Shown here piece by piece: positions 1 to 12,800 of a DNA stretch of 64,000 nt. Position numbers and translations under genes: made by a program. The number at the start of each line of letters is the position of its first letter. Within the stretch, counting starts at the first letter, position 1. The DNA is from Inia geoffrensis (taxonomy: Eukaryota; Chordata; Mammalia; Artiodactyla; Iniidae). The notes below the pieces were generated by a model. It searched no databases and had not been told where the DNA came from. It saw only the letters and a list, made by a program, of their open reading frames with translations. The stretch is taken from NCBI GenBank assembly GCA_036417435.1, contig CM070901.1:164258044-164322043 (forward strand), read 5' to 3'.

Positions 1-278
1 ACTCAGGCTTGGAGAAGGAAAGTGACCGGCCCAGTGCATTGTCAGATGATGGCTAGCATTGTTTAGCAATAAAGTATTTTGTAATTAAGGCATTGTAAAG
101 AAACAAGTACATTGCTTTTGTAGACATAATGCTACTGCACACTTAACAGTTTACAATATAATGTAAACATAACTTTTATATGCACTGACAAACCAAACAA
201 ATATGTGTGACTAGCTTTGATATTCACTTTACTGAAGTGGTCTGGAACCAAACTCACAATTCCTCCAAGGTATGCCTG
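1..278 (+). mobile_element. Tigger-type (pogo/mariner) DNA transposon, 3' part
   Basis: Reads through TTTAGCAATAAAGTATTTT and GACATAATGCTACTGCACAC to a terminal GGTATGCCTG followed by TA. It is cut at the left edge. It shares its 3' half with the copy about 3 kb to the right. Confidence 0.75.
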
Positions 279-1404
279 TACAATTAAGACTCACTAAAGG
301 ATCTGAAGCCCCTGTCCAGGCAGGGTGGGACAGCGGCTCCCTTTTCACAGCTTATACACACACTATTGCACCCTACGAAGCTTCTAGCTTCATTCATTCA
401 CTGTGCCAGAAGAATGCACTAAGACCAAGTAAGGGACATGCTTGTAGTCAGTCAGTCTCTCATTTATTGGACATCAGGCATGGAAATAAAGAGCAAGACA
501 CCGTCCTGCCTGTAAGGAGTTCACAGTTGTAAAGCCAGACAGGCTAGAATACAATGAAGGTGCTTGAACAGTGGTGCAAAAGTAGTTTTCCTGGAGCACA
601 GAGGGAAGATTGGGCTGGATCACCTAGAATGAACAGTTTTCTCACTGAAGACTGAGTGGTGGGGAAACAGGCAAGCATAGACTTATTATCATTACTAGAA
701 AAAACTACTCCAGGGCCCTTTTATCTTAATATAGTGGTAGAAAAGGAGTTGTTTCACTAATAGATGTTGTACACCTTATTTTAATGTGTTGAGGGCGCTT
801 GCTATTTAAAGACACACTCTTGTGAGTCCCTCTGGAATACAAAGATTCCTTATTTAATTTGAATAATTAGTCCCTGGTTTATTTGTTTTAAGTCTGGCTT
901 TTCACATATTAGGATGCCTCTAAGGAATTTACCCTGGAATTATTTTCACAAACAATCAATGTTCAATGAATGAATAGCTTCTCTATGGAAGAAGAAAGAG
1001 GAAAAGATATCCAGGCTCATCAGGAAGGAGAGAAGGTCTCTAAAAAAGGCACCCTTATTTTCTCTCTCATTACCAGAACAGCCCTGCTCCAATCATCCCT
1101 TCAGGAAAGCTAAATCAAGTGCAAGAGCAACTGGAGCCCAAGAGGCATGGCTAACGGGGTATGTGGCCCACAAACACAAGAGGCCTGTGGAAGTGGGGGC
1201 TAAGCCATCTGGGGGACCCTGTCCTGTGCTGGCTAAATGGTGCTCAGGCCTCTCATCCTCTCCTCATTCTCTAGCCATTTGACTCCTAGAGAGGGGGTCT
1301 GCCCATTGCAGGAAATCTCTGCTCCTGGAAGATCTACCGAGAAGTTTCTTGCTAAGTCTACTTCTAGTATAGGAAAGTCTGCATAGGTAAAGGCAAAAGG
1401 GGTG

Positions 1405-1618
1405 GCAGATGATGATGAGGACAATGGCTAACACTTATCAAGGGCTACTGAGTGCCAAGCACAGATATGAGATATTTTCACATATATTAATCATTTAATC
1501 TCCCCACCAAACCTGAGACCAGTAGTCATGTCACTGGCCAGGGTCACAGAGCTACTAAGCGGAGAGGTGGATTTCATACCTAGGCCCTCTGATCAGAGCC
1601 CACGCTCTTAAACACTAT
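1405..1618 (-). repeat. MIR SINE
   Basis: Antisense MIR core: CTGAGTGCCAAGCAC, then TCACAGAGCTACTAAGCGG and GAGCCCACGCTCTTAA. Confidence 0.75.
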
Positions 1619-1672
1619 GCCATACTCTGTCTGAACGTACTGCCTTAATAAAGCTGCAGGACAATAATTTTC

Positions 1673-1778
1673 TTTTTTTTCCTTTTTCTTTTTTTTGGGC
1701 ATGCCGTGCGGCATGTGAGATCTTCGTTCCCCAACCAGTGAGTGCAGAGTTTTAATCACTGAATCGCCAGGAAGTCCC
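1673..1778 (-). repeat. Short CHR-type tRNA-derived SINE
   Basis: Poly(T) on the left and the head GGGACTTCCTGGCG read on the minus strand. Flanked by the target duplication acaataattttc at 1661-1672 and 1779-1790. Confidence 0.85.
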
Positions 1779-1849
1779 ACAATAATTTTCAAGGAGAAAA
1801 ACAAAACATATCAGACCCCGAGTCCTGAAAGAGACTTAAATTATCTAGT

Positions 1850-1975
1850 TCAGTGATTCCCAAACTGTTGGCTGTTCATCAGTACAAACAGGAGCTTATT
1901 AAAACTACAAATGTCTAGGTCCAATCCCTAGAAACTCTTATCTGGCACTCAGAAATAAACTTCCAGATTAGTCAT
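1850..1975 (+). mobile_element. MER5-like hAT MITE fragment
   Basis: CAGTGATTCCCAAACTG followed by CAGGAGCTTATTAAAA and GTCTAGGTCCAATCCC resembles the MER5 end. The other end is missing. Confidence 0.45.
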
Positions 1976-3121
1976 CCAGCTCCTGCTCAAACATTTTCCT
2001 TGGGCATTCAGTACTTTGAGAAGTAATTCATTCCACTTCACACATCATGAGAAAGTGAACAAAAGTCACTAGAATGAATGCCCCAATCTCTTTCACAGGA
2101 ATTCTTTTAATTCTTCTAAATATAAGGATTTGTTGTTGCTTTTCATGCTGAGCCAAATACTTGCTACTCACAGGCTCTGGTTTCGCCTACTCCTTCTTCC
2201 CAAAGGTCAGCCTTGCAAACATCCACCTCAGGGTGCCTCCCTCCAATCTACTCTCCCTCATGTACAGTTCCCAGCATTTAGGGACCACTTTCCATAGCTG
2301 GGAGTCTCCTCCTTCCCTCAAGACTACATAACACATTTGGTACTTAAGGCCATGCTTGCATTTAGTAACACATCTGGGTGAGTTCTGCTCAGAACACAGG
2401 CCACTGGGTTACTGTCCCCCATTATTCTATTAATGCAATTTTAAACTGTACTTGATTAGTTTCCATATCCCCCTGATGACTCAGACTGCATTTTTAACTA
2501 ACTAAAATCCTTATGCCTTTTTTTTTAACATGAGCTGTCACTGGAGCAGATTTTCTCCATTTAAATAATTGACATTCTGAAACTAAATGCAGGACTTGAA
2601 AGTTATTCTCACTGCATTTCAATTTGGGATATAAAAGCAACTTGTTAGTCTGGGATCCTTGTTTCCATCCATGAAGGTTTATTTTCAAACAAGATTTTTG
2701 GAATCCCAATTCCATCTTCACTGTATAAACTGCACCTCCCAGCTCCATGCCATCCACCTCCCAGAGTACTTGAGATATAACATGAGCCCAATAAATGAAT
2801 GGTGAATGATGGAACAAATGGGTAAACTCAATGGCCCTCCCAGAAACTGATGCTCTCATCTTGCTGACGTTTCCATACAAACTATCTATAAATTACGACC
2901 TTACAGAGGCAAGTCTTCAATGCGATTAATAGTAGCAGAAAGTTCTCTAATCTTAGAGTTACCAATCATACATGGAACCCAATGACAATAATGTCTGCTC
3001 TGACCTATACTTAAACTCCACTATACCTGGATCAGCAAAGGAGAATTACAGCCTTCCTCCATCTACTTCTTTCACACTGCAACTGGATAATGCTTGAGTT
3101 TCAGGGCACTCCATCAATGTA

Positions 3122-3588
3122 CAGGCATACCTTGTTTTACCGCACTTCACAGATACTGAGTTTTTTTAATAAATTGAAGGTTTGTGGAAACCCTGCATCA
3201 AGCAAGTCTATCAGTGCCATTTTCCCAGCAGCATTCACTCACTTCGTGTCTCTGTGTTACATTTCTGTAATTCTCACAATATTTAAAACTTTTCCATTAT
3301 TACCATAGTTGTAACAGTGCTCTGTGATCAGCAATCTTTGTTATTACTATTGCAAAAAGATTACAACTCACTGAAGGCTCAGACTAGCATGGTTAGCATC
3401 TTTTAGCAATAAAGTATTTTTTAATTAAGGTACGTACATTGTCTTTTTTGACATAATGCTATTGCACACTTAACAGATTGAAATTGTGTAAACGTAACTT
3501 TTACATGTACTGGGAAACTAAAAAATTCGTGTGACTTGCCTTATTGCAATGCTTGAACTGAACCCACAATATCTCCAAGGGATGCCTG
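3122..3588 (+). mobile_element. Internally deleted Tigger-type element with both termini
   Basis: Starts CAGGCATACCTTGTTTTAC just after TA and ends ATCTCCAAGGGATGCCTG. About 470 bp, so the transposase gene is absent, as in Tigger-derived MITEs. Confidence 0.8.
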
Positions 3589-3730
3589 TTCTGTACAAAA
3601 ATATCTCCCCTCAACATAGCACCTGTTATCCTAAACCTTATACAGAAACATTACAACTGACCTACAGGTTGTGTACACTACTCTCTGACATCACGCTTTT
3701 TCATCAGAAAAAACTAGGAGGATACCTCAC

Positions 3731-3875
3731 CTGGGTTGATGATCTCATCATCCTCACTAAAGGTCACCCGTGAGTTCTTCCTCTTCCTCTTTGGTCTCTG
3801 AATGTCCAGATTCCCCTCCTCAATGGTGAGAGTGGAAATCCGCTTGTTGTGGGCAGTGTTGAACTCCGTCAGGTT
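3731..3875 (-). CDS. PPP1R8: PPP1R8 coding exon 5 (PP1-docking region)
   Basis: The acceptor is CCTGTCCCAG and the donor GTGAGGTA. It encodes NLTEFNTAHNKRIS..., the basic KRKRKN stretch and the RVTF PP1-binding motif, ending DDEIINP plus one base. The next exon, expected to start with the DVDPSVGRF segment, is not in the window. Confidence 0.95.
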
Positions 3876-6800
3876 CTGGGACAGGGTTCACACAGGAAAG
3901 ACAGGAATAAGTACACAAGGAATTTGAAGGAGAATATTACCAAATAAAGGGCAGGAAGGTATTAGGAGCTAACCTTGACCTCTCCACACAGATGAGATTC
4001 TTTTCTGCATTCAGAAAAGATTCATTACCGTCCCTAGACAGCTAATACCAGCAAGCCTCAATCTGACAGAATGTGGAACATCTTCATTGACTAGTGCGGC
4101 AGTGATATTCAAAAGGGAGTGAAGGACCTTGAGCTGAAGACAGGTCATCTGTGCAAAAACCCTTGAGTTGAGGTTTTGGGTTTTTTTGAAGAAAGTTTAT
4201 CATGTCTTCATGCTGAGAATTAAAGGAATACAACTGGGAAGAAATCCAAGAATTGTTTTTAAGTAACAGAGATGAGAAAGGACAACTGACAGCTTCTATC
4301 CCAGTAGCTCTCTCCTTTAAAACTTGTAAGGACGTTACCAGTGCACTGAATATCTGGCATTAATGTTTTGTCACTCCCCATCCCGTCATCTGGCCCCATT
4401 TCTACTCATAACTATCTATCCATCTCAGTGATTAACTTGGCCTCATCACTGCTGCCTGCCTCTTCCCAATCACCTGGACTTATTCCAATCTGTACTGCAG
4501 TTTGAGACATCCCAAATGTCTTGAGAACAAGGACCCAGAGATGACCTAACATACTGAACTAAAAGACAGGAAGGCATGGAAGCAGCCTGGAAGAGAATGT
4601 GCAAGAGTGACTGCTAACCAGGTCCCTGGCTATGAGGCTACTTCTTTAGAACAAAATAACTTCTAAGTTGTAAGACTGCTACTGTGCTTTTCTTCCTAAG
4701 GGCTGGGAAACTGTCTCGGTATACAAGAATAGTAAATGCATGTGGGTAGTTAAGGACAGGTTGGCGTTTGATCTACCTGGATAGACCAGTCACACCAATG
4801 CAGTGATAGACGAGTGAAGACAAAAGCTACATCACAAACTACTGGGGTCAGCTCTAGAAAAGAAAACCTTAGCAGATTAAAATTAAATCTTGTAAAATTC
4901 ATGGCCTTCAGGGCAGCCAGGCCCAGAGCAAAAGTAATCTAGTTCTACTCAGAAGATTCTTGGGCTGACTGGACAATATCAAAAAGAGCTACATAAATGA
5001 ATGAAAGCTTCAATCTCTGTAAGCTAGTGTTGTTCAAACAAACTTTCTGGATGATAGAAATGTTTTCTATCAGTGCTATTCAATATGGTTAGTCACTAGC
5101 CACATGTGATTACTGAATACTTGGAATGCGGTTAGTGGCTACTGCACTGGACAGTGCAGCTCTTGAGAAATGTAACTCCCAGCCTTGGCTTCTAACATCC
5201 ACTGAGAGTGCACAAGACAACCATAAGGGTCTACTGGCAGGAGACCCAGTCTCCTAGTTAGCCCTGGTTATACATAACCAAACCCACACAATGCAGCTCT
5301 ACAAGGGCCACACCACACTGCCAAAGTGGCAAAGGCTTATCACTGGGCTCAAGAAAACCTCCAGTTGCTAAGTCACTGGCATTTCAAACTACACAAACAG
5401 CTACACACTGCAAAAGCCAGAGTCCCAAAAGACATAACAATGACATAGACAATGGAATTACATCAAGCTCTGTTTCCTCCTCTGGAAGCCCCAGTAAGCC
5501 CTTGAGTTCATCATCCTCTCCACCCATCTTCTCATCTCCTTTCACAGCCGATGGCAATGTCTGAGGCTTCTCACGCAGAGTGTATGCCCTTGTGGATGCA
5601 CCAAATGAGACCGTGGAATCGATGGGAATTTGCTGAGGCTTGTGAGGCTCCAACCGAATGTGACCCAAGAAAGTGCCGTGTGCTGGGAATAACCAAATCA
5701 GAAATGTAAGAGAGGAAAACAAACAAACAAACCTGAGTTGTAGAAGGGAGAGTAGCTCCTGCCAGCACATCAGTTTTGCTTTTTAAAATGGAAATGGCAC
5801 TGGGTCCACTTTGCATCCCTTGTCATGGGTCACAATGAAAAGGAAACTCCTTCACTGAATCTTGAATCTCTTCAGGGGATTTCTTACACATCTTCAGACC
5901 TGCTGTTACCCCACATAACAAATACCACTGCTTGCTCTCTGCTGCCAGACAGGCTTGGCTCCATTCTGGGTCCAGCAGGAATGGTTCCAACCCAGCAACA
6001 GGCATGCCCGCTAAGGCAGGAGACAGGAATTGCTATGGTCTGACCTCTCCAGCCCCATGTCTAAGGAACATAGAAATTGCTGGCCTGGTGGCAGTTATGC
6101 TTGGGGTTTCCCCAGGATAAGAAATGAGGTTGGCTGAAACAGGTGCAATATCAATGGCAAGGCAAGCCAAAATCCTACTGGAGAGTCTGGATATCTTTCC
6201 ATGTCTGCATTCTGCATATTATGAAATGAAGAGAAAAGATGAGATAAATTTGCAAGTAAGTACTTATGAGACAAGGCTCTCCAAAACCATTATATAAGCA
6301 TACTGGGGTGATGTGTGCGTGTGTATGGGAAGCGGGGAAAGGAGTAAAACACGATCAACCCAGGAAGCAGATCCTTTACATTTCAAGCTGTAATTATACA
6401 CAGGCAAAAATGAAGAAATTTCAAGGTCCCATGCAGTCAGTCTCAACTGCATTTCTGGGATTATCTTTGACAAACTTGAAAATCTTGGAGTGTGCTCATA
6501 GAATTAAAATTGATATTATTAATATCACAGCAAAATGTAGCTGGTATAAACAGCCCATTATAAAAAATTATCTTTTGGTCAAAACAAGTTTTTTTTTTTT
6601 TTTTTAATGTCCTACTGTACTACAACTCTACTACATTAATGGAGCTAATCACAGCTTCTGCTTAAATTGGACCACAATCTATCATGGGCCTATAAACACA
6701 TTCCTTAGTTCCTGGATGCTTTTTTTTGTTCTCTGTATATACCTATTGCTCTCTCCAGGAAAGTGCTCCCCAAAACCCTCTTCTCTCTCCAGTCATCAAT

Positions 6801-9800
6801 TATTCCAGTAAAATAGGAAATATCACAGGAATGGAGAACAACTAATTTAAAAACCAAACATAAACTTCCTTGATGAGCAACAAAACACAATTTCAAAACT
6901 GAAGAACCCAAAGAGCATTTTCACACTGCCCAAAAGACAATGTGTGAAATAGGACGGGATATGAGTTACTTACTACTGTTGAGATCTATTAGGAAAACTC
7001 TCTTCAGATGCTTGTGGTAGACCAAGGCAGCGTGGACCCGAGAGCAAGACTGGTGGTCAATGGTAAAGTCACACAAATCAGGGTTTCTCCCAAATAAGTA
7101 ATACTTCTTCTCATCAATGATCAGTTTCTAAATAAATTAAATTAAATATTACTTAAAGCTTGTTTCAACAGGGTTTAGCAGAAATTCTTCCAATAAACTA
7201 AGTAGAGCATCTTAAGATAAAATTCTTTGTCAAAGGAAATATTTATATTTACTATTATTCTTCAAGATAAAGAGCTCAGAATAATTTACTAACATTGGAG
7301 GATGGATGGCAATTAATCTCCCCAAATGTAGTGGTCAAATGTTTAGTGTTGATATGAAAAGAACTTTCCTAATCGTATTAGATGTAAATGGCATGCAAGA
7401 GTGGTTGTCTTCTGACCATTGGAAATTTAAGATTTCACTGAATCTTAATTATAGGTCAAGCAGGAAACACAAAGCATGCCTATAAAGTAATAAGGCCGCT
7501 TTTCAGAAAATATACATTCAAATGAAGATTATCAGCTGGTTCAAAAAGGAAGGGGATATAAACACCTGTCTATATTCTAATCATGCTGCCAGAGACCCAG
7601 AGTATTTCTGGAACCCTCTTTAGAAACTAGAATTACATTAGACAGCATTGTATGAGCCTCTAAATCTAACTTTATTGTCCCATTTCATTTTGGCCACAAA
7701 AAAGCATTACTCAAAGTTAACTCTAAATGAGTATTTGCTGTGTCCAAATATGGAACAACCTTACAAGGCAAAGATTTTCCAGGTTTGGGGGAAGGGGATG
7801 TAGGGATTAAACATTTACTGAAGAACTATTATTGCTAGGCATTTTTAAGTATTATGTCATCTACTCCTCAAAACAACTCTGTGAACCAAGTATCACCTTT
7901 ACTGTTAAACATAAGGAAATAGATTCAGAAAGATGAAGCCACGTATCCAAGGCAGTCCAGCTGGTTAAGTAGCAGATCTGGGGTTTAAACTCAGGTGTGA
8001 AATGACCTGCAATGCTAACATTCTAAACAACAGTGCCATGGGTCTGAAACAATTCTGAGAACAGCTCCAAAATGTTTCTAGCCACTGCTGTGGTACTGGA
8101 CAAAACAAAACTGTATAAGGCCCCAATATAATAGCAGAAAAGAGGATTTCGCAGACCAGCAATCTATTATTTTAAAAATTGTAGGGGCTGACATAGTATT
8201 GTTAACTTTTCTTTTGCCATATGAGAACTATTTTTTTAATTGTCACCAATCAGTATTATAACCATTTTATGAAAGATAGGTCATTTTAATAAGTAAGAAG
8301 AGGGATAAAGGACCACTCTTTGAGCTGAATTTATGAAAAACTCACTACACTGTCTTTATTTTTCTTTTAGTCCTAGATCAGTAAAGCCTTTGCCACAGAC
8401 TGGTTGTAGACTGGGCCATCATAAATGAAGGACTCTAGATAAATTTTCGCTAACACTGCTTTCAGTTCTTAAAGCCTACAATATGAGTACTTGAAGAATA
8501 ACCCTCATTCATATACATTATGTTGTTCCTTTAAGTTTGGGGGGTTTTTTTTTGGCTGTGCCACGCGGCTTGCAGGGATTTTAGTTCCCCCACCAAGGAC
8601 TGTACCAGTGCCCTCGGCAGTGAAAGTGCCGAGTCCTAACCACTGGACCGCCAGGGAATTCCCTGTTTTTCCTTTAAACACAAGGTCTCACTAAGCTCTA
8701 GTTCACATTTCACACTATGCTCCTTCTAAAATCCCTGAGAGAAGACAGCACAAAGTTGAGTAGGGAAGTATAGTCAAACTAGGATGTACCAGGCTAGGAA
8801 TCAAGAGGCTTAGATTTCATTCCTGGCTATGTCATTGAATCCACAGTGGGCTACAATTCTCCCCTATGCTTTAGTGTTCTTATAAAACCAGAAATATACC
8901 TCACGTACTAATAACAGTTAACAACTGCTGAGTACTTATGTGCCTATGTGCTATGAGTTTTATGCTATGTCATTTCATCCTCATAACCACTCTGTGAAGT
9001 AGGCAGGCACTATTATTCCTATTTTTATAGATAGGAAAAGTGAGGCACAAAGAAATTAATTAATATATGCAAGTTCACACAGCTAGATATTTATAAACTG
9101 GATTAAAAATTTCAGGTTTGTCTGACTTCAGAGTCTAAGCTTTTTAAACCACTACATTATATATTTTCTTCACTCTTCCTGCATCAAAAAATCCACCATA
9201 TGGCAAAAAACATTTTAAGGAGTGAACAAGTACTATGGGTCACACTCTTTATTGTTTTTTAAACAATCACTTACCCAGTTCCTTCCCAGCTTAGCCTTTA
9301 AGGCTCAAAATAGGTATGGGGGTCACCTCTGGGAAACCCTGTCCAGCAGTGCCCACCTGCTGCTGGCAGAGCTTGTCCCAGGCCCCTAGTGCTAGGGAGC
9401 ACCAAGATTCAACAACAGCCTGACAGCTCAGTCACACAAGCATCCCCATGTCTGCTCAGACCCAAGTATTAAGACTTGGGTTAAAAATAAGACATTGCTT
9501 CAGAACCGAGAGAGCCCTGAAATTTCAGCATCTTATTCTCTCTAGATAATATCTATGCAGGTTGAATCTCACTGCATTTCTCATTCATATTTATGTGCAC
9601 ATAGATTATGTCCTCATAAGCTTAAATTTGCTAACCAAAGTGTTCACAGGCTAGGCTTAAAGAAACAGTACATAAGATCACCAGCACTTGGGCTCTAATA
9701 TAAAATTGACCACATTTCTATGATTCTAAGCTGCCAGTACCAGCGATTTAGGTGTTTAGAGGGGAAAAAAAGAAAGGGCCTCCAAATTAAATATATACAT

Positions 9801-12800
9801 TCACTATTAAAGGCATCTCAATTATAGAAATGTGAAAATGTAGGGGAAAAAACAGTATGCCTCAGAAGCAAGAAAATGTGTGAATTCTTAGACAATATGC
9901 TTCTTCTGTCCAAGTGAATGAAATAATGCATTGGTCTTTCAATAGCCACTAAGCCACAATTTCTTAACTAGCTATGGCTAGTACCATTATTCAGTTGTGC
10001 CTCTGAGTTATAACTCAGAGTGTATCTTTACACACTGGGCTTAAAAGACTCATGGCTTTTGTTTTAATATTGCACTTCTTAAACCCAGCTATCACAACAC
10101 ATCACAAGCCTCTGACATAAGGCTAGGACACAGATAGCTCGGTTAGTATCAAGTGCTGCCTAAATCGTTAAAAAATAAGCACATCTCGTGTCTATTCCTC
10201 TCGGAAACAATACAGTGATGTCTAAGTATTGTAACATGACAGTTTTGTGGCAACTCAGCACACCTAAGAGCACTGAAAGAGAACATTATCACTTAATGGA
10301 AACCAGTAATTAGAAGGATGTTTGACAAGTCAGAGTGCTTTGAAAGTATAAATTATTTCGCAGAGGAATATGACATTACCATTAAAGCTAGCCCTCCTTG
10401 TCTGTTTCTTCCTGTAGTAAACTAAAGATTTACTAAATTCTGGTTATATATAAAAAAAGACTCCTATATGTCTATTTAGCAACAATATTTTACATGTGTG
10501 GAACAGTCTACAGTGTAACAAAACAAAACAAAACAAAAAACATTTTAGCTAACTTATTCCCTTGAATAATCTTGGTACTCTATAATCTTTAAGATAGAAG
10601 AACACATGACAAAGGGGCTCTAAGTGACTGGCTCAGGGCTTGATGAATTAATAAGAGAATTCATCACAACTCATGCCTTAATACTTTGCAAAATACGTGG
10701 GTATCTCTACAACATCCGGAAAGTGAAAACACTGTATTTATAGAACATCCTGCAGGAGACCTCAAAGATAGCTTTTCATTATGGAGTGCAATGTTTTTAC
10801 TATATATACCAAAGAAAAATAACTGCACTCAATAATAGGGCCTTGAACTTAAATTCTATCTGAGCAACAAACATAAAATTGGTTGAAGACACAGAGACTC
10901 ACAACTCCACAGTCAGAGTGGGCTTAATCTCCATCTCTCGGTAAATAAATGGTAACATAAGGATTAAAAAAAAGTACACAACCTAACAGCTAATCAAAAT
11001 TCATGTTCTCTTGAAGTTCTATGTGGTTTTCATTCTAGAGACTTGTAGAAAAGCTGGAATTCTGCTCAACTTGTCCTTTATAGTACTTATTTCAATTATA
11101 ATCATGCAAATTTTTGTTTGATTATGTTGTTCCCATCAGATGATTTCTTTGAGGACAGGAACCACGTTTGTTCTGTTCACTGCTATAGTCCTATGCCGAG
11201 CACAATGACTGGCACATAATAAGTACTCAGTAAATGTTTTGAATGAATGAATGAATTTTGTCACCATTTCCATTCTCTTTTTTGAGCAAGTATCTTAGTT
11301 TACTATCTTCTTTGAAGAGTTTTGGCTTGAATCTCATAAAAGCAACTTAAAAGTTAAATTCAATCTACATCATTCACTTTCTTCTTCAATTACTACAGAT
11401 CTTGCACCTTCCATACAACTCCACATACTCAGAGAGAAGTAATTCACCAAGTTATAGGGCATCCAGTTTGACTGAGGCCTACAAGCCCATGATCTATTAA
11501 AACCCTTCATTTGGAAGGTGAGAGGAGTCACAAAAAACTGAGTGTCTGTGGAGATACATGGTTTTAATGTGTTATATCACCATGTGCTTTTAATAGAAAA
11601 AAAAAATCAGGATGAACGAAAGTAGCATTTCTGTAAAACAAAGCACAGGAGAGGAGGTGGAAAAGTGAGTCACTGGCAAAAATCTTTAGTGTGGTGGGAA
11701 AAAAAGGGAAGACATGTACTTCCATACCTCAATTAGCTTGTCTCCTTTGACTACATCCAGATGTAAACCAGGAGGGGGTTTACCTGCCCTGAAAAATAAG
11801 TGTGAAAAAACATTTTCAGGATGAGTTTGTAGATGCTATTTACAATCATTATCCCATTCAACACTGTAGCTCTCTTACTAGCCTATAATTCACGTTCAAG
11901 CAGAAATGCCATCTACTTCACTGTTATTATAGCTCCTTTCTACATTTGACACTTACTTCCCCAGTGATTCAACTGCTCTGAAACATATTTTAGTGGATCT
12001 GTATTTAGAGCAGCACCAAAGAAACCCATATTTTAACACCGGATTATCCACCTTGGAGAGAAAGCAGCACAAAGACTGCAAGTACTATAGCTGAGGTTGT
12101 CTGGTCACTTGGAGTCTGAATCTAAGATTTGCCACTACCATTAATTAATACCATATAAAGGCAGAATAAATCAGTTGGTGTCTGGGGCTGATCAAGACTA
12201 GACTCATCACAGAATAAGCAGAGGGTACTGTCCTGAGCTCTGAGTCCAAATCAGAGAAGTGTAATTAGGGAGCTAGGGCAATCCAAAACTATGCCCATGA
12301 AACCAGGTACCAATAAATACAAGACATATTTGTTAACCTTGAACAAGTCATTCTACAATGGCATGGGTAAGGGAACTTTTCTCTACACTCCTGTAACCAC
12401 ACCATCCAAGGGAGATACATGTATGTCAAAGCACCTAACACAGTGCCTGGTGCCTAACAGACGCTGAGGAAATGGTAGGTGATCTTATACAGTCTCTTCT
12501 AACTATAAGTTTACTGTCCTGGCCCAACTTCTAAAATCAATGCAGCAAGGAACCAAAATGGACACAGAATTTGTAGACTCAAGCAACTGGATGTTACAAA
12601 AGTGCAGAGGGACCCAGAAAATAGCCACACATTCACTTGCTTCCTGTGTTTGCTCCTTTGAAGTCTGAACAATCTTGCCAGAGTCCCTACATATGCACGC
12701 ACAAAAATGCATCTGTTTACATCTAACTTAAGATGCAACAGTCATCTCACAATCCTGACCCAACTCCTCTATGGAGGTTGTCAGTAAGCCAAGTGCATTG

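Larger units (their letters stand above)
1..3730 (-). other. PPP1R8: PPP1R8 intron 5 (open at the left edge)
   Basis: No coding exon was recognised here on either strand. It holds two Tigger-type DNA transposon fragments, one MIR, one short CHR SINE and a MER5-like fragment, listed separately. I see nothing specific between about 2000 and 3100. Confidence 0.7.

Noticed and set aside
2494..2880. A 128-codon minus-strand frame in PPP1R8 intron 5
   Set aside because: No similarity to the missing PPP1R8 C-terminus or to another family I know, and no exon-like borders.
3100..3770. Short plus-strand frames near PPP1R8 exon 5
   Set aside because: They fall in the Tigger element or are antisense shadows of exon 5.
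9337..9480. The GC-rich island as a second H/ACA RNA
   Set aside because: It has stems and an ACA but no ANANNA hinge between two full hairpins, so it was left as unexplained structure.
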